This document shows positions 45,554 through 56,515 of a DNA stretch of 64,000 nt, one piece after another (position 1 is the first letter of the stretch; every line of letters starts with the position of its first letter). The DNA comes from Hysterangium stoloniferum (taxonomy: Eukaryota; Basidiomycota; Agaricomycetes; Hysterangiales; Hysterangiaceae): assembly GCA_015178975.1 (NCBI GenBank), contig WHVD01000082.1:124001-188000 (forward strand), read 5' to 3'. The position numbers and the translations under genes are program-made. The notes under the pieces were generated by a model. That model did not search any database. It saw only the letters and a list, made by a program, of their open reading frames with translations, and had not been told where the DNA came from.

Positions 45554-46362
45554 GATATTGACTATCCTGTGTTACCATGGAAGCTAACATCATTCCAATA
45601 AGTGCAAAGGCTAAAGGAAAATGAAGAGCTGTTGACCAAGAAACAGAGCTCATCACTGAGATTCCTATGCTGGACCCCTTATCAAATGACCTTTCTCTTG
45701 AACCATCCCCTTCATTTATGCACTTGAATCCTTTGGAAGTCACTCCACACTGTCCACCAGTCCCCACTCCCTGTATGTAGATTGCCATCAACTACCCTTC
45801 TGCACAATTTACTGTCAAGAGAATATTGATACAATTAGCATCAACCTTACAGTGACCATTACTCCAAGGAAGCATCAAAGCCTGTGGTGGATTATCTGTT
45901 AAATTTGATGATGAAACACATCTTTTTATAGGTGGAGTCCACCAATTATTGCAACTTTTCATATGAAGATGCTAATTGTGGACCATGCATTTGGAGGCTA
46001 ATGTGTGTCAGAACCACTATACACCTCCCAGAGCACCAAACCTATATTGTCAGGAGGTGCTACACTAACTGACACAAGATATTGAGACACAAGTACTTTT
46101 ATTACAAGCTTATTAAATCCTTGTAGATTGTGTATTGCAATATAGTCAACTCATACTATTTTTAATATTATCCCTATTGATGGATACAATGGTTGATCTC
46201 TACCTGCTCATTGATGACCCAGCCAAAAGAGATGACTTAGAGGCAGCTAGGGAATCTAAGCTCTCTGCATTCAGACAACTCTTGGCAGACTCATCTTGTA
46301 TCCCCCTAGGTCATTTGAATACACTCCCAATAAACAAATCCATGGATCTGCTTGAGACATGA
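45554..46362 (+). pseudogene. Family P gene, copy 2
   Basis: Starts near MDIDYPVLPW (45554), passes in a second frame through AKAKGKWRAVDQETELITE and a proline-containing acidic stretch, is split by solo LTR E, and resumes MDTMVDLYLLIDDPAKRDDL ... SKLSAFRQLLADSSCIPLGH, ending LLET at 46362. It aligns block by block with copy 1 (MDHMSTLYLHINDPKEQ ... MFWSLLMDSTCVLPEH), although the proline-rich part is much shorter. Stops at 45638 and elsewhere inactivate it. The last block is the best conserved and would be the place to search for a known domain. Confidence 0.55.
45897..46167 (+). repeat. Solo LTR E, copy 1, with perfect TSD
   Basis: 271 bp, TGTTAAATTTGATG ... CTATTTTTAATA, flanked by TTATC (45892-45896, 46168-46172). 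It ends in TA rather than CA. Inserted within the family P frame. Confidence 0.9.
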
Positions 46363-46460
46363 CATTTGAAACTTAACTATAAAATAAGATATTCAGAGAA
46401 TATCTTAATTGAAATATATCAAGGGAAACATAGAAAAATTACAGAGAAATGTTAAAAGGC

Positions 46461-46777
46461 CAGGGAAGAGAAATGTAAGCCAGGGAAGAGAAATGTAAGC
46501 CAGGGAAGAGAAATGTAAGCCAGGGAAGAGAAATGTAAGCCAGGGAAGAGAAATGTAAGCCAGGGAAGAGAAATGTAAGCCAGGGAAGAGAAATGTAAGC
46601 CAGGGAAGAGAAATGTAAGCCAGGGAAGAGAAATGTAAGCCAGGGAAGAGAAATGTAAGCCAGGGAAGAGAAATGTAAGCCAGGGAAGAGAAATGTAAGC
46701 CAGGGAAGAGAAATGTAAGCCAGGGAAGAGAAATGTAAGCCAGGGAAGAGAAATGTAAGCCAGGGAAGAGAAATGTA
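46461..46777. repeat. Perfect 20-bp tandem array
   Basis: Fifteen identical copies of CAGGGAAGAGAAATGTAAGC plus 17 bases of a sixteenth. No variant units, so it was recently homogenised or expanded. Long frames through it are artefacts. Confidence 0.97.
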
Positions 46778-47458
46778 GAAACAAGGAAAGATTACACCAA
46801 CTCCCTCAGTGCCCCCAGTTCAAAGAGGTATGTTATACAAACTCTTGGAGAATTTCTAGGACTCCTCTCTAAGCCTCTTGCACCAAATTTCCAAGCTAAA
46901 GGACTATCTGTGCCCAGTGCTCACATTTATCATGGAGCGAATCACATATGTCCTCATGCTTTGAGTCACACTGGTCCTAAGGTAGGAGCACACGCTTATG
47001 CATAGCAGTGCTCCAATGACTATAGGCTTTTTGCCAAATCCAAATGATGGAGAATATTTGGTCTCTATTTGGCATGATTCACGTAATGAGAGAACTGTGG
47101 AGAGTTGGCGTGGTGGACAAGTGTGACGAGGAAGCTGGCAGCTGCTGAGGATCATGGTTCTCTGACGTCGATAACAATGCCTTTTATACAGGCATTCGTT
47201 ACAGAAGGAACAATAGGTTTAGCGCAGACCCGGACTATAGAAACTAATGGGGAACCAGTGACAAGTAATGATTACACGGAGTCATTTGACGAGATTTATT
47301 TGAATGATATCGCTTTTATTTTATATCTAAGTGACTGACAAGACTGGTATAAACAGTCATGGTGAAAGAAAGGTATACGTCCAACTGTTTATGAGGGAAA
47401 GGATCACCTACAATAGGTCCACCAAGCTACGGTGAGGCGAAATCAATTAACAACCTTG
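46778..47458. other. Unassigned region
   Basis: Plus-strand stretches such as HIYHGANHICPHALSHTGPK (46920-46980) and SLTSITMPFIQAFVTEGTIG (47160-47220) look protein-like but cannot be joined into one frame. No domain recognised; probably a decayed gene or captured fragment. Confidence 0.3.
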
Positions 47459-50300
47459 CTACTTCTCAAAGATATCACCACCATAGTATGCCATGGGATT
47501 GGCTTCTTCGGAGCTCACTTCCGCACCTAAGAGCTTCTCGAGGTTGCTGCTGACAAGTGAAAGGGCATGTTTATCCAAGAGGCCTGCCTCCAATGCCACC
47601 TGTGGTGGTAAATACGAGTCAGAAATCAAATGTACTACGACAGTACTGCTCAAGGAGACAAATGCACCCAAGCAGCGTCAAAACGTGCATTACGTGAATC
47701 CATGCTTCCTGGACGGCAAGTCCAACAGTTACATTGTGAGCTATCAACGCTGAAACGGCGCTTTGTCCCGTGAGTGGAGGACTTGGGAAGACTAAAGGGT
47801 GTACATCGATTTAGTAGCTTGTAAGGTTGCGCACAGAACACACCAGTACTCACATCCTTCGTTGCTGCCATTTCGAAGGGAACAGCCTAACAGGCGACAA
47901 AATAACGCCAACATCAGTGGCTCCCAACTCAGCTGCTAACAAATGCGCCTCAGCGGCTCCGGAGATGGTAAGTTTTAACGCCTTGCCAATCTCGACTTCT
48001 TTCTTCAAATGAATGAGTGTCGCGATGACGTTGGCACTTTCAGCGCTGACGACGAGGGGAATATCGCCCTGCGAAGTACAAGATACACGGCTAGCTTGAG
48101 AAAGGCGACGTTTGGAATTGTCTTGTGGTGAAAGTGACTACCTACATCTGTAACTGCGGCGAATGCAGCCTCCAGGCCGCTTTTGCCACCCCCGAACAGA
48201 AGTCTCCTTAGAGTTGCAATTTGAGTGCTTACGCTAGGTGAGCTATTGGATGAGTATCCAATCGTAACATGTAAAGCGGTGGTATCGTGCCCTTGTGAGG
48301 TGGTGTCAATACCGCAATGTATATAAGTACCGTGGTTCGCTGAGACTTACCTTCTCCAACTTGTGTAAAACGTACGTACCCTGAGAACACACCGGAATGA
48401 GCCGGTGCTGTGATGGCCGTCATGATGCCAGAGATATACGCCAACCTTCAAGGCAATAGCTAGATTAAGAATAGCAACGCCAAGGGGCACAATGATAATT
48501 CACTCAGCATCCATCGTAACAAACTGTAACCCATCCTCCTCCCTGATAACAGACGAATCGCCTCCCAAGATACTCGGCCCAGAGCCAGTCAATGGATCAA
48601 ACATGTCCCCATCCTTCCTGCGTCGTCGGTCCTTCCAGGATCTCTGTGATAATTAACGGTGAACCGTACGTTGTAAGACCCGGGGAAAGCGATCCGCCCA
48701 CAAGGTCAAGCGTGGTGTACCCGTGTTCGATGGAGTTCTCGCATGACCCTGTACAGGTGATTTTGCCGTTTTGAACGACGACGGTTCCGACAGAGCCGGG
48801 TTGTGCGGAGAATGTCTTCTCGATGCCTAGCTTGCCATCAACGCGAAACCAAACACTATTTACATTTTGGAAGATGACATTCTGGAACTGCTTCTGTGGA
48901 ATAAGCGGTGGAAGTCCTTCATACTTAACAGCGGCCGCAGCTTCTTTATCAAAGTTTGCCGTAGGGGAAAGATGTTGGAATGATTCGGGTTTAGGGGTTT
49001 AGGGACGACATAGGCAGGTGTCAATTGTGCGATACTATCGATGAATACTTGACTGGGTGTGGCGCCTAGTGCTAGAGGGTGGCTATCCCATATTACAAGA
49101 TCTAGTGAGGACAAGGCTGTGACCCGTGGGGGGGGCAAGCCCCCACCACACTACCACCCCCACAACTTTACTCGGTCACTTTGCGACCTGGTGGATCAAT
49201 AATAATGTCTTTGAACATACATCAACAGCCATATCTTATTCTGATTCAGAGACTTATTTTAAAGTGATTAAAGTTTACATTATTCAGAATTATATACATT
49301 ATATACATTTGTAAATTCACTATATGCATAAGCAGGAGTAAGGAGAGTACAAGAGGAGAGGGGGCAACTGACCAGCTCTCAAGTAACCAATGCAATGGTC
49401 AAGTCCCAACACTTCAGCAAGGGTAGTGGTGATACTTGAAAGGCTAAGGCGTTTAAACCGTAGTAGCTTGCCTGTTGGGCGTCAAACAGGAGATATCGGG
49501 AGTTCATGACTAGGGCTAGTCAGATACAGTGATGTGTGCCATAGTACAGGGGTGATCGCTCTGCATGATTCAGTGTTGAGTTATGCAGGTTGAGGGAGAG
49601 AAAATGAATCAAACCTTTGTCACACACAACATGCAGCCCGTTGTCCAACAAAATCTGTGCTGCAAATTCAGAGCTTCTAAACGCCTCTCTCTCTTATATC
49701 TGGGGAAGCCCGGACATAGAGACATTGACATTGAAAAAAAATGGGTTCATACTGAAACAAGGCGGGAGTCTTTCCCCAGGCTTTCTTGATCGGCTCTGGC
49801 ATGAGATATGCTTCGTGTGCATGGTGAAATGCAGCGATGGAGAATTTAAACTCGTTTGTGAGCTGTGTAGGGTGAGTAAGTCGCATTAAAAATTTACAGG
49901 TAATTATTCGTTTACCCTAGCAATACCATTGAAGTCAACTGCCTCGTAGCAGTGGGTGTGGACCTAATTCAGTCGATCCCGCAAACATCATAAAATGCAT
50001 GATCTACAAGTAATGTGATTTTCCTACCTTAACTTTACCTCTGATAACATCCGCAAGCGCTTCCCACTCTAAATCTTTGGGGAAATTTTGACCTCTGATA
50101 GAGGACCAGCGGCCTTTCTTTACAGCAGCGCAAAACTTGTCTTGGCGATGGACAAGAGTGCAGGCTTTGTTGTAACTATTTTAGGGAAAAAAGGAGTTTT
50201 AAATAAACTTAAAAAAAAAGAACGATATACCTTGCTCTGAATGCCCATGCAGTGTCCATTTGAGTTCCTTTGTAGACAAACGAATCCAGCTGGTTGTATG
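47459..50300 (-). pseudogene. Metal-dependent amidohydrolase, 5'-truncated and decayed
   Basis: Read leftwards, several exons with short introns match the fungal secreted amidohydrolase family often labelled carbohydrate esterase 9-like: TQMDTAWAFRA (50250), KDLEWEALADVIRGKV (50060), VHTHCYEAVDFNGIAR (49940) and LTNEFKFSIAAFHHAHEAYL (49860), which contain the HxH and HHAHE metal-site surroundings. Then YKREAFRSSEFAAQILLDNG (49690), MNSRYLLFDAQQASYYGLNA (49500), LDLVIWDSHPLALGATPSQV (49090), GGSLSPGLTTYGSPL (48680), SVSTQIATLRRLLFGGGKSG (48210), VIATLIHLKKEVE (48020), HNVTVGLAVQEAW (47730) and LVSSNLEKLLGAEVSSEEAN (47540). The first ~300 residues, with the first metal-binding HxH, are absent. 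Frameshifts occur near 49770, 48950 and 47700. Family assignment is from remembered sequence features. Confidence 0.75.
49121..49365. mobile_element. Insert with GC hairpin in the amidohydrolase gene
   Basis: Homologues would run directly from LDHRIGYLRAG to ...DLVIWDSHPLALG; here about 245 bp of AT-rich sequence intervenes. It ends in a GTGGGGG...GCCCCCAC hairpin (49126-49146), and TCGCAAAGTGACC (reversed, near 49180) is shared with the Helitron 1 end at 27920. It could be a small non-autonomous Helitron or a MITE; GT/AG at the ends means an intron is also possible. Confidence 0.45.
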
Positions 50301-51655
50301 GTCATGTTTTCCTTGTCACAGACTCGGTCAGTGAGGGATTCGCTCGAGAATGGTAGACGCATCACTAGGATATCATGGTGGTGTATGGGTCATTTCACTG
50401 AGTGAAGGTGCCTTTCTTTAATTCCAACTCAGTCTTGTGTATCTCTCAAGCCGACTAACAATAAGCAATTGTGCAAGATTGGGGAGAAGAATATACTACC
50501 GCTTATACTCATCGATGTTAAAGTGCGGTAGGAGCATCTATCGCACTGCGACTTGAATATTTATGTTCCTAATGTTAAAATACGGGTGTCTCTATGACGT
50601 ACTCGGGTAACAGAAGACCCTCGCAATCGCACAGGGAGCTATATTCTCATGTAGCTACATATATAAACCCTAAGAACAATAGGATACTATATGGGGAAGA
50701 CAATGGGAATGTAACAAAAGGGGGAATAATGGAACAATAGGGGAAGGGAACAAGGGAACATGAGCTTGGATGATGCTCGAAATCTAACACCTAATGTATC
50801 TTCTCGCGAGCTAGAGAGTAATCGCACATGAACGACCCAGTCGTAAACAGTCATGTATCTAAAGCAGACAATAAAACATTTCTTCGACCTGTACAATGTC
50901 GCAGCTTACCAGGAGGAAGAAGTTGAAATGGCACATCCTGCAGTTGCTTTTCCGTGCTTCTACGCGGTGCAAGCCATTAAGATGCGACAGACACCGTCTC
51001 CTCAGGCTTCCCCTCTGTTACAACTGGATAGCAACTGTACTGATTCGAACCCTCAAGGCTCTCATAACTTCTTGCAACAAATAGCTTTTGAGCTGCAGCT
51101 GGGGAATCACCCATTTCTACTGGTCCCAACAGTAATGAAGTACCATGGATATGAGCCTTCCAAAGAGCCTGGTTTGTCACGCCATAAAGCACTACGCTCA
51201 TCGAAATGACCAAATTTTATTATCTCAACACCCCTTTGCAGACAGATCTTCCTAGTTACTCAAATACTCATTCATCTTTTTCGTTTTATGTTACGCAGAG
51301 GTGTCAGACCTAACCGCACATCTCCACTCTCTTCATTCAATCAATCAATTTACTATTGATCCCTCATATTTTCTTGACCTTCATATCGTCCTATATCATA
51401 ATCCCGGCCATTTGTTACACTTGCTATGACATACCCTCCCTGGACATTTTTCTATTGATGTGCTCTACATCTGTATTATCCAATCAGCAATTGTCAAATG
51501 ATGTTGCTCCCTGAGGTCAACATTCTGATTAAATCAGAAGAGTCTGGTTCTCTAATTTCAACCATACAAACAATCTGGCGTGATCGTCAACACACATGCC
51601 AAAGTTAACAAACTACTGCTGTGCACTGTGGGTACAAGTAACAAGTCATGTGTCA
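50301..51655. other. Unassigned region
   Basis: No coding sequence convincingly identified. A minus-strand frame at 50977-51213 (MVISMSVVLYGVTNQALWK) and overlapping plus-strand frames are short and unsupported. AT-rich stretch at 51220-51480. Confidence 0.3.
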
Positions 51656-52212
51656 AGGCTCTCTTGTTCCGTGACCACCACCTGTCTCTGGGGTTGGGGC
51701 CCCCAGTGCTTGTGGTGAGGGGCGGAGAGGCGGATGACAGTGAACAGGTTTGGGGGCCTTTGAATTCACTGCTCTGTCAAAGTCGGCAGCCTTCAGCTGT
51801 GCACCAGTGTTGTCTGCGGAACGTCATTGGCACCTACCAACCATGACTGCTGCCTGGCAGTGGTCTACCCTTCCTACCCACCCCCAACTCCAGCATTCAC
51901 CTATGCACTAGCAATGCAAGACTTCGGTGTGCCTGCAGCCCTTGTCAATGCCTGCTAGCAGGATCTCGGGCTTTTCTTGGGGCTTTGGCCCAAGGCCTTA
52001 AGGCCTCAGCTCTATACCATGTATATATATCTACATGCCCCCCCTTTGCTTACTAAAATCCCTTCCATGCACGTAGCTCACTCGGAACTTCGTACCACCG
52101 TAGCATAGTTTCTCTGGGGGCCTTTTCACCCCCTAGCTGCAGTTAGCCATTGTTGCTTGAAGCAGGATACAAATATATCAAAAAAATAAAAAAATAAAAA
52201 AAAAATAAAAAA
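51656..52212 (+). mobile_element. A-tailed retroposon with 17-bp TSD
   Basis: Flanked by identical TAACAAGTCATGTGTCA (51639-51655 and 52213-52229). The 3' end is an A-rich tail of AAAATAAA-type repeats just before the second TSD. Long TSD plus A-tail is the hallmark of target-primed reverse transcription, so this is a SINE or a 5'-truncated LINE end. No clear Pol III A/B boxes, which slightly favours LINE-derived. Confidence 0.85.
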
Positions 52213-52229
52213 TAACAAGTCATGTGTCA

Positions 52230-52545
52230 CCCTTTTTTTTATTTTTATTTTTTTTAATACATTTATATACCGCATCACATAATGAAGATACATAGCGGTT
52301 GGGGAGAGAACTACCCTAACGGTCAGTGGAGAAAAGGTGGGATGTGAATGCAGTGGGTTGGGATACGTGGGAGGGTCTAATGCAGGGCAGGGGTGATTAG
52401 GTCTTCCGGAAAGCGTCTGAGGTGGCAATGAACTCGGCTAGGGCTTCAAGGCCCTTGTGTGCCGAGGATGATGGGGAGTGACAAGTCTTGAGAGGCGGCC
52501 CTTCCTGCCACGTTGATCTACGTCTTTAGGACTCCCTTACTACTA
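52230..52545 (-). mobile_element. Second A-tailed retroposon, opposite strand
   Basis: On the minus strand the body ends GGTATATAAATGTATT and an A-rich tail (52231-52258). The tail abuts the TSD of the first retroposon, so the two are tail to tail. The 5' end is not defined. Confidence 0.55.
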
Positions 52546-53433
52546 CCAGATCATACCATCTCGGCATGCCGTTTTTTTCAAAGTTGCGTCGCTTTGTGCC
52601 AAAAACAAACTAACAAGTGCTGATTTTGCTAATGTCGTGGAGCAACAAGGAAACACATACAATGATCCTGATTTCCGAATTAAAGAACTTTCGCCAGGGA
52701 CTACCCCTACTGTAGAGTGAGTGATTGAGTTTAGTATCTGTTTACTAACTTCTTTTGGATTTATAGTATTATTGCTATTCATGGCTTTGATGGGCATCAC
52801 GAAAAGTCCTGGACAGCCGATAACGGGAAGTTCTGGCTCCGGGACGTTCTCCCACAGGCTATACCTACAGTGCACATTTTGTAATCCTGTTGTCAATTGG
52901 GATCACTGGCGGTCACATGAGTTGACAGGACCATGGTGTATTGTCCAGAACAAGAACAGGATACAGGCAGATGCAGCGTACGGTAAGTCTAAAGAGATGG
53001 AAAACTACCTAGACTATATATGTATCTGTGCTACAAACAAAAAGGATGGAACAATAAGAGTGGAACAATAAGAATGGAACAAAAGGAAAAAGCGTAAGAC
53101 TGGGGTGCCAGGCTTACACATTTTGTCATTTGGTTACAATGCCTACACAGACAATTCATCATCTGTGCAGACTTTACATGGTCATGCAGGATTTCCTTGC
53201 ACGACTTTGCATGTCTAGGGAAACAATCGACACTAAGGTTCACTGACTGAAAATCACTGGTATTGTCTTGCTTGCTGACAGTTGTTTTCTATTTTCTGTG
53301 GCAACACCCAATAATCTTCATTGCACATAGCCTTGGTGGTATTATTCTTAAGAGTGTACATCACCTCAAAATAAAGGAATCGCCTGGTACATTTCATTCA
53401 TACTTGGAGGCAGGCCCTAATACAAGTTAATGT

Positions 53434-53705
53434 TGTTAAATTTGATGATGAAACACACCTTTTTATAGGGGGAGTCCACCAATTATTGCAACTTTTCATA
53501 TGAAGATGCTAATTGTGGACCATGCATTTGGAGGTTAATGTGTGTCAGAACCACTATACACCTCCCAGAGCATCCAACCTATATTGTCAGGAGGTGCTAC
53601 ACTAACTGACACAAGATATTGAGACACAAAGTACTTTTATTACAAGCTTATTAAACCCTTGTATATTGTGTATTGCAATAGAGTCAACTCATACTATTTT
53701 TAATA
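53434..53705 (+). repeat. Solo LTR E, copy 2, with perfect TSD
   Basis: 272 bp, flanked by AATGT (53429-53433, 53706-53710), about 96% identical to copy 1. It interrupts the hydrolase domain of the NLR gene between GIILK and STYGIVFLGTPHQG. Confidence 0.92.
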
Positions 53706-55689
53706 AATGTTGCCCATGAAGGGCATCTTCTGCCACATAAATGGATTCATGTATCAACATATGGCATTGTCTTCCTTGGTACACCTCACCAAGGCACAGA
53801 CATAGTGCCCAAACTGGTTTCGTTGTGCAGCCAGCCAAATTGTAATATCTTGTTAAAGCATTTAACTACTCACTCTGAGCTATTACAGCAACAAATATCT
53901 GATTTTAATCCCATCACTGCCCAATTTCATATGAAATTTTTCTATGAAACTTTACCTACTACTCTCCCTGGTTGTATTTCTGAGACCATGAGTTTAGGGA
54001 TTCTGATAGGCCTTATGACCATGTTAAATAATAGTATGCATCCAGATTGTTCCCAAAGCATCTGCTGTGGTCCCTGGGACTGTCAACATTGAACCAATAG
54101 GATCACATTGGGTTGTCCAGATTTCAGTCTGTTGATGATAATGATTTCAAGTCTCTGTTGTCTGCTGTACAAGACATGGTTAAGAAAGCCTTAGTCATGG
54201 TTTATGACCAATGGATTAAATTTAATTAACAAAGTGGTGTGTATGTTGATATGAATGGATATACATAGGCTAACATTATTGAGCAGAGGATACCTCCAAG
54301 AAATTTATATACATGTCTAAGCACCGTCCAAGTCCAAGGTTTGTGGGACAGGAGAAATATCTTATGAGACTTGGACAATTTTTTGCCCCTGAAAACTCCC
54401 TCTCAGCATGGAATCATTTCCTTTTGTATGGAATGGGAGGAGTTGGGAAAACTCAGATTTGTTTGAAATTCATTGAAGAGATGCTTGGCAATGACTAGTA
54501 AGTTACTAATACTGTGATTATTCTCATTAGCACTCACAGGAAAGTATTAAGTAACTTTTGGAACATTTTCTGGATAGATAGTACAAACACAGAAACTCTG
54601 ACAAGTGGCTTTTTAAATATTGCTGAAGATCCTGAAGCCAAATCCAAGGGCATTGAAAAGTCTCCAGAGGCTGTTTTGAGGTGGCTTACAGCCAATCAGA
54701 AGAAATATCTCATCATCTTTGACAATGCTGATGGGATGGGTGGAATGGTTAAAGACTATTTGCAACAGACTTGACAGATTCATGTATAGATCACTAGCTG
54801 TAATCTTGGACTGGCCAGCCATGTCACAGACTCACTGCAGGTTCTTCCAATGGAGAGTGATCAAGCACTGACTCTCCTTCAAACTGCAGCTAAACTTGAC
54901 AATAAATCAAATACTAATATTTATAAATTGTCAGAGAAGATTGTTGCCAAACTTGGATTCTTACCACTTGTAATAGATATTGCTGGGGCAGCCATCTCAA
55001 CTGGACTCTGTGAAGTGACAGAGTATCTAACAATTCAAGAAAAATATTACAAACATTTTTTTGATACAGACAACCCCTCCATGAAAGGGGCACTAGGATA
55101 TAATCACACAGTTTATAGTACTTTAAAACTGTCATATGATCTGATTGAAAAGAAGGCCACATTGTCAACAAGTGCACAAGATGCATTGTTCATATTGAAA
55201 GTTTTGGGATTCTTTCATCACCAAAACATCATGGAAAGCATCTTCAAACGAGCTGCAGAATTCCCACCAGCAAATACATATGATGGGAGCTTACAAACCA
55301 GATGTAATAGTGATGGACAGTGGGAAGGTCTACCATTCAGATTAGCCATGCAAGTCCTCTGTGATTACTCACTTCTCTCCAGAAACCCTGCAACACAATA
55401 TTCATGTTCATGGTCAATGCACCCAGTAATTCATGTCTGGGTAAGAGATCATATACTAGGTATCAATGATATCCCTTATTATCATGCATCCAGAGCATTA
55501 ATAGTCAGCAGTATCAATGGATCTGAAACAATGAATGTCATATTGTTCCAGTGAGATCTTCTGCCTCATGTTGTTACAAATCATGCTATGGCTAATGGAA
55601 GGAAAAAGGGATATTATGATGATCTGTCTGAGAGGTTTGCCCAAATATATGAACAGGCTGGTATATGGTCAGATATGGAAGAACTGTGT

Positions 55690-56310
55690 GTGCAGGTACT
55701 GGAGGCCAGGGAGCAAATTCTAGGCACTGAACACCCAGATACTCTGAGAGCAAAGGCCAAGTTGGCTGTCACATATGGTCAGGGAGATGGACTGATGCAG
55801 AACAACTGGAGGTGCAAGTGCTGGAGGCTAGGGAGCAGATCCTAGCACAGAACACCAAGAGACTCTGACAGCCAGGGCCAATTTGGCTATCACATATGAT
55901 CATCTGGGCAGATATACTGAGGCAGAACAACTGCAGGTGCAGATGCTGGAAGCCAGGGAGCAGATCCTAGGCACAGAACACCGAGTGACTCTGACAGCCA
56001 GGGCCCAGTTGGCTATCACATATGCTCATCTGGGCAGATACATTGAGGCAGAACAACTGCAGGTGCAGGTGCTGGAGGCCAAGGAGCATATCCTAGGCAC
56101 TGAACACCCAGAGACTCTGGGAGCAAGGGCTACCTTGGCTGTCACGTATGCTCATCTTGGCAGATACACTGAAGCAGAACAACTGCAGGTGCAGGTGCTG
56201 GAGGCCAGTGAGCAGAGCCTAGGCACTGAACACCCAGAGACTCTGGGAGCAAGGGCTAACTTGGCTGCAACATATGATCATCTGGGGAGATGGACTGATG
56301 CAGAACTATT
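55690..56310 (+). repeat. Coding TPR repeat array (126-bp units)
   Basis: About five 126-bp units, each encoding a 42-residue TPR. Units agree closely (EQLQVQVLEA, EQILGTEHPETL), as in fungal NLRs whose repeats are kept similar by recombination. A one-base loss near 55840 breaks the frame. Confidence 0.85.
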
Positions 56311-56335
56311 GAGTTACGAGTATTGAAGGTCCAAG

Positions 56336-56503
56336 CGTTGGAACCAGTGGAGCTGCACATATGATGCAGCATATGACTTATGATGCAAGTGATGTAGTGA
56401 TTCAATCCTATCGACGATGTCCTAGTATATAAAGGTCATGTAGTTAACATTATATATTAATGTGCTTTGCCCCATATATTGAGACTGCCAATAATTCCTA
56501 ATA
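56336..56503 (+). repeat. Short copia-type LTR I
   Basis: 168 bp from CGTTGGAACCAGTGG (probably TG mutated to CG) to AATTCCTAATA, then directly the primer-binding site. A TATATAAAGG box lies near 56429. Its insertion ends the NLR reading frame. Confidence 0.6.
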
Positions 56504-56515
56504 GGTTATGGGCCC
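56504..56515 (+). other. Primer-binding site GGTTATGGGCCC
   Basis: Same 12-mer as at 39815-39826 (minus) and 61071-61082. It resembles the complement of the anticodon arm of initiator tRNA, as used by some copia-type elements (inference). Confidence 0.65.

Larger units (their letters stand above)
52566..56326 (+). pseudogene. NLR-type receptor: alpha/beta hydrolase, NB-ARC, TPR
   Basis: Modules in order. N-terminal lipase-like alpha/beta hydrolase: MPFFSKLRRFV (52566), an intron at about 52717-52767, IIAIHGFDGHHEKSWTADNG, LHILSFGYNAYT, the nucleophile elbow FIAHSLGGIILK (53316-53351), then after an LTR insertion STYGIVFLGTPHQGTD (53752-53800). NB-ARC: P-loop YGMGGVGKTQICLKF (54430-54470), Walker-B-like KYLIIFDNADG (54703) and LPLVIDIAGAAIS (54967). 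C-terminal 42-residue kinesin-light-chain-type TPRs (HLGRYTEAEQLQVQVLEA...), about five, 55690-56310. In fungi such STAND proteins are linked to non-self recognition and programmed cell death, the hydrolase being the presumed effector. Stops at 54498, 54774 and 55554, frameshifts near 52613 and 55800, and the LTR make it a pseudogene. A further stretch (52880-53090) appears inserted in the hydrolase. Confidence 0.85.

Noticed and set aside
46452-46784. 110-residue frame of FPGLHFSSLAYISLPW repeats
   Set aside because: Caused by the perfect 20-bp array; not a protein gene.
51656-52212. Gene on either strand in the retroposon
   Set aside because: Only short frames without domains; the TSD and A-tail explain the segment.
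52566-56326. A functional NLR gene
   Set aside because: LTR insertion in the hydrolase, several stops and frameshifts that introns do not readily remove.
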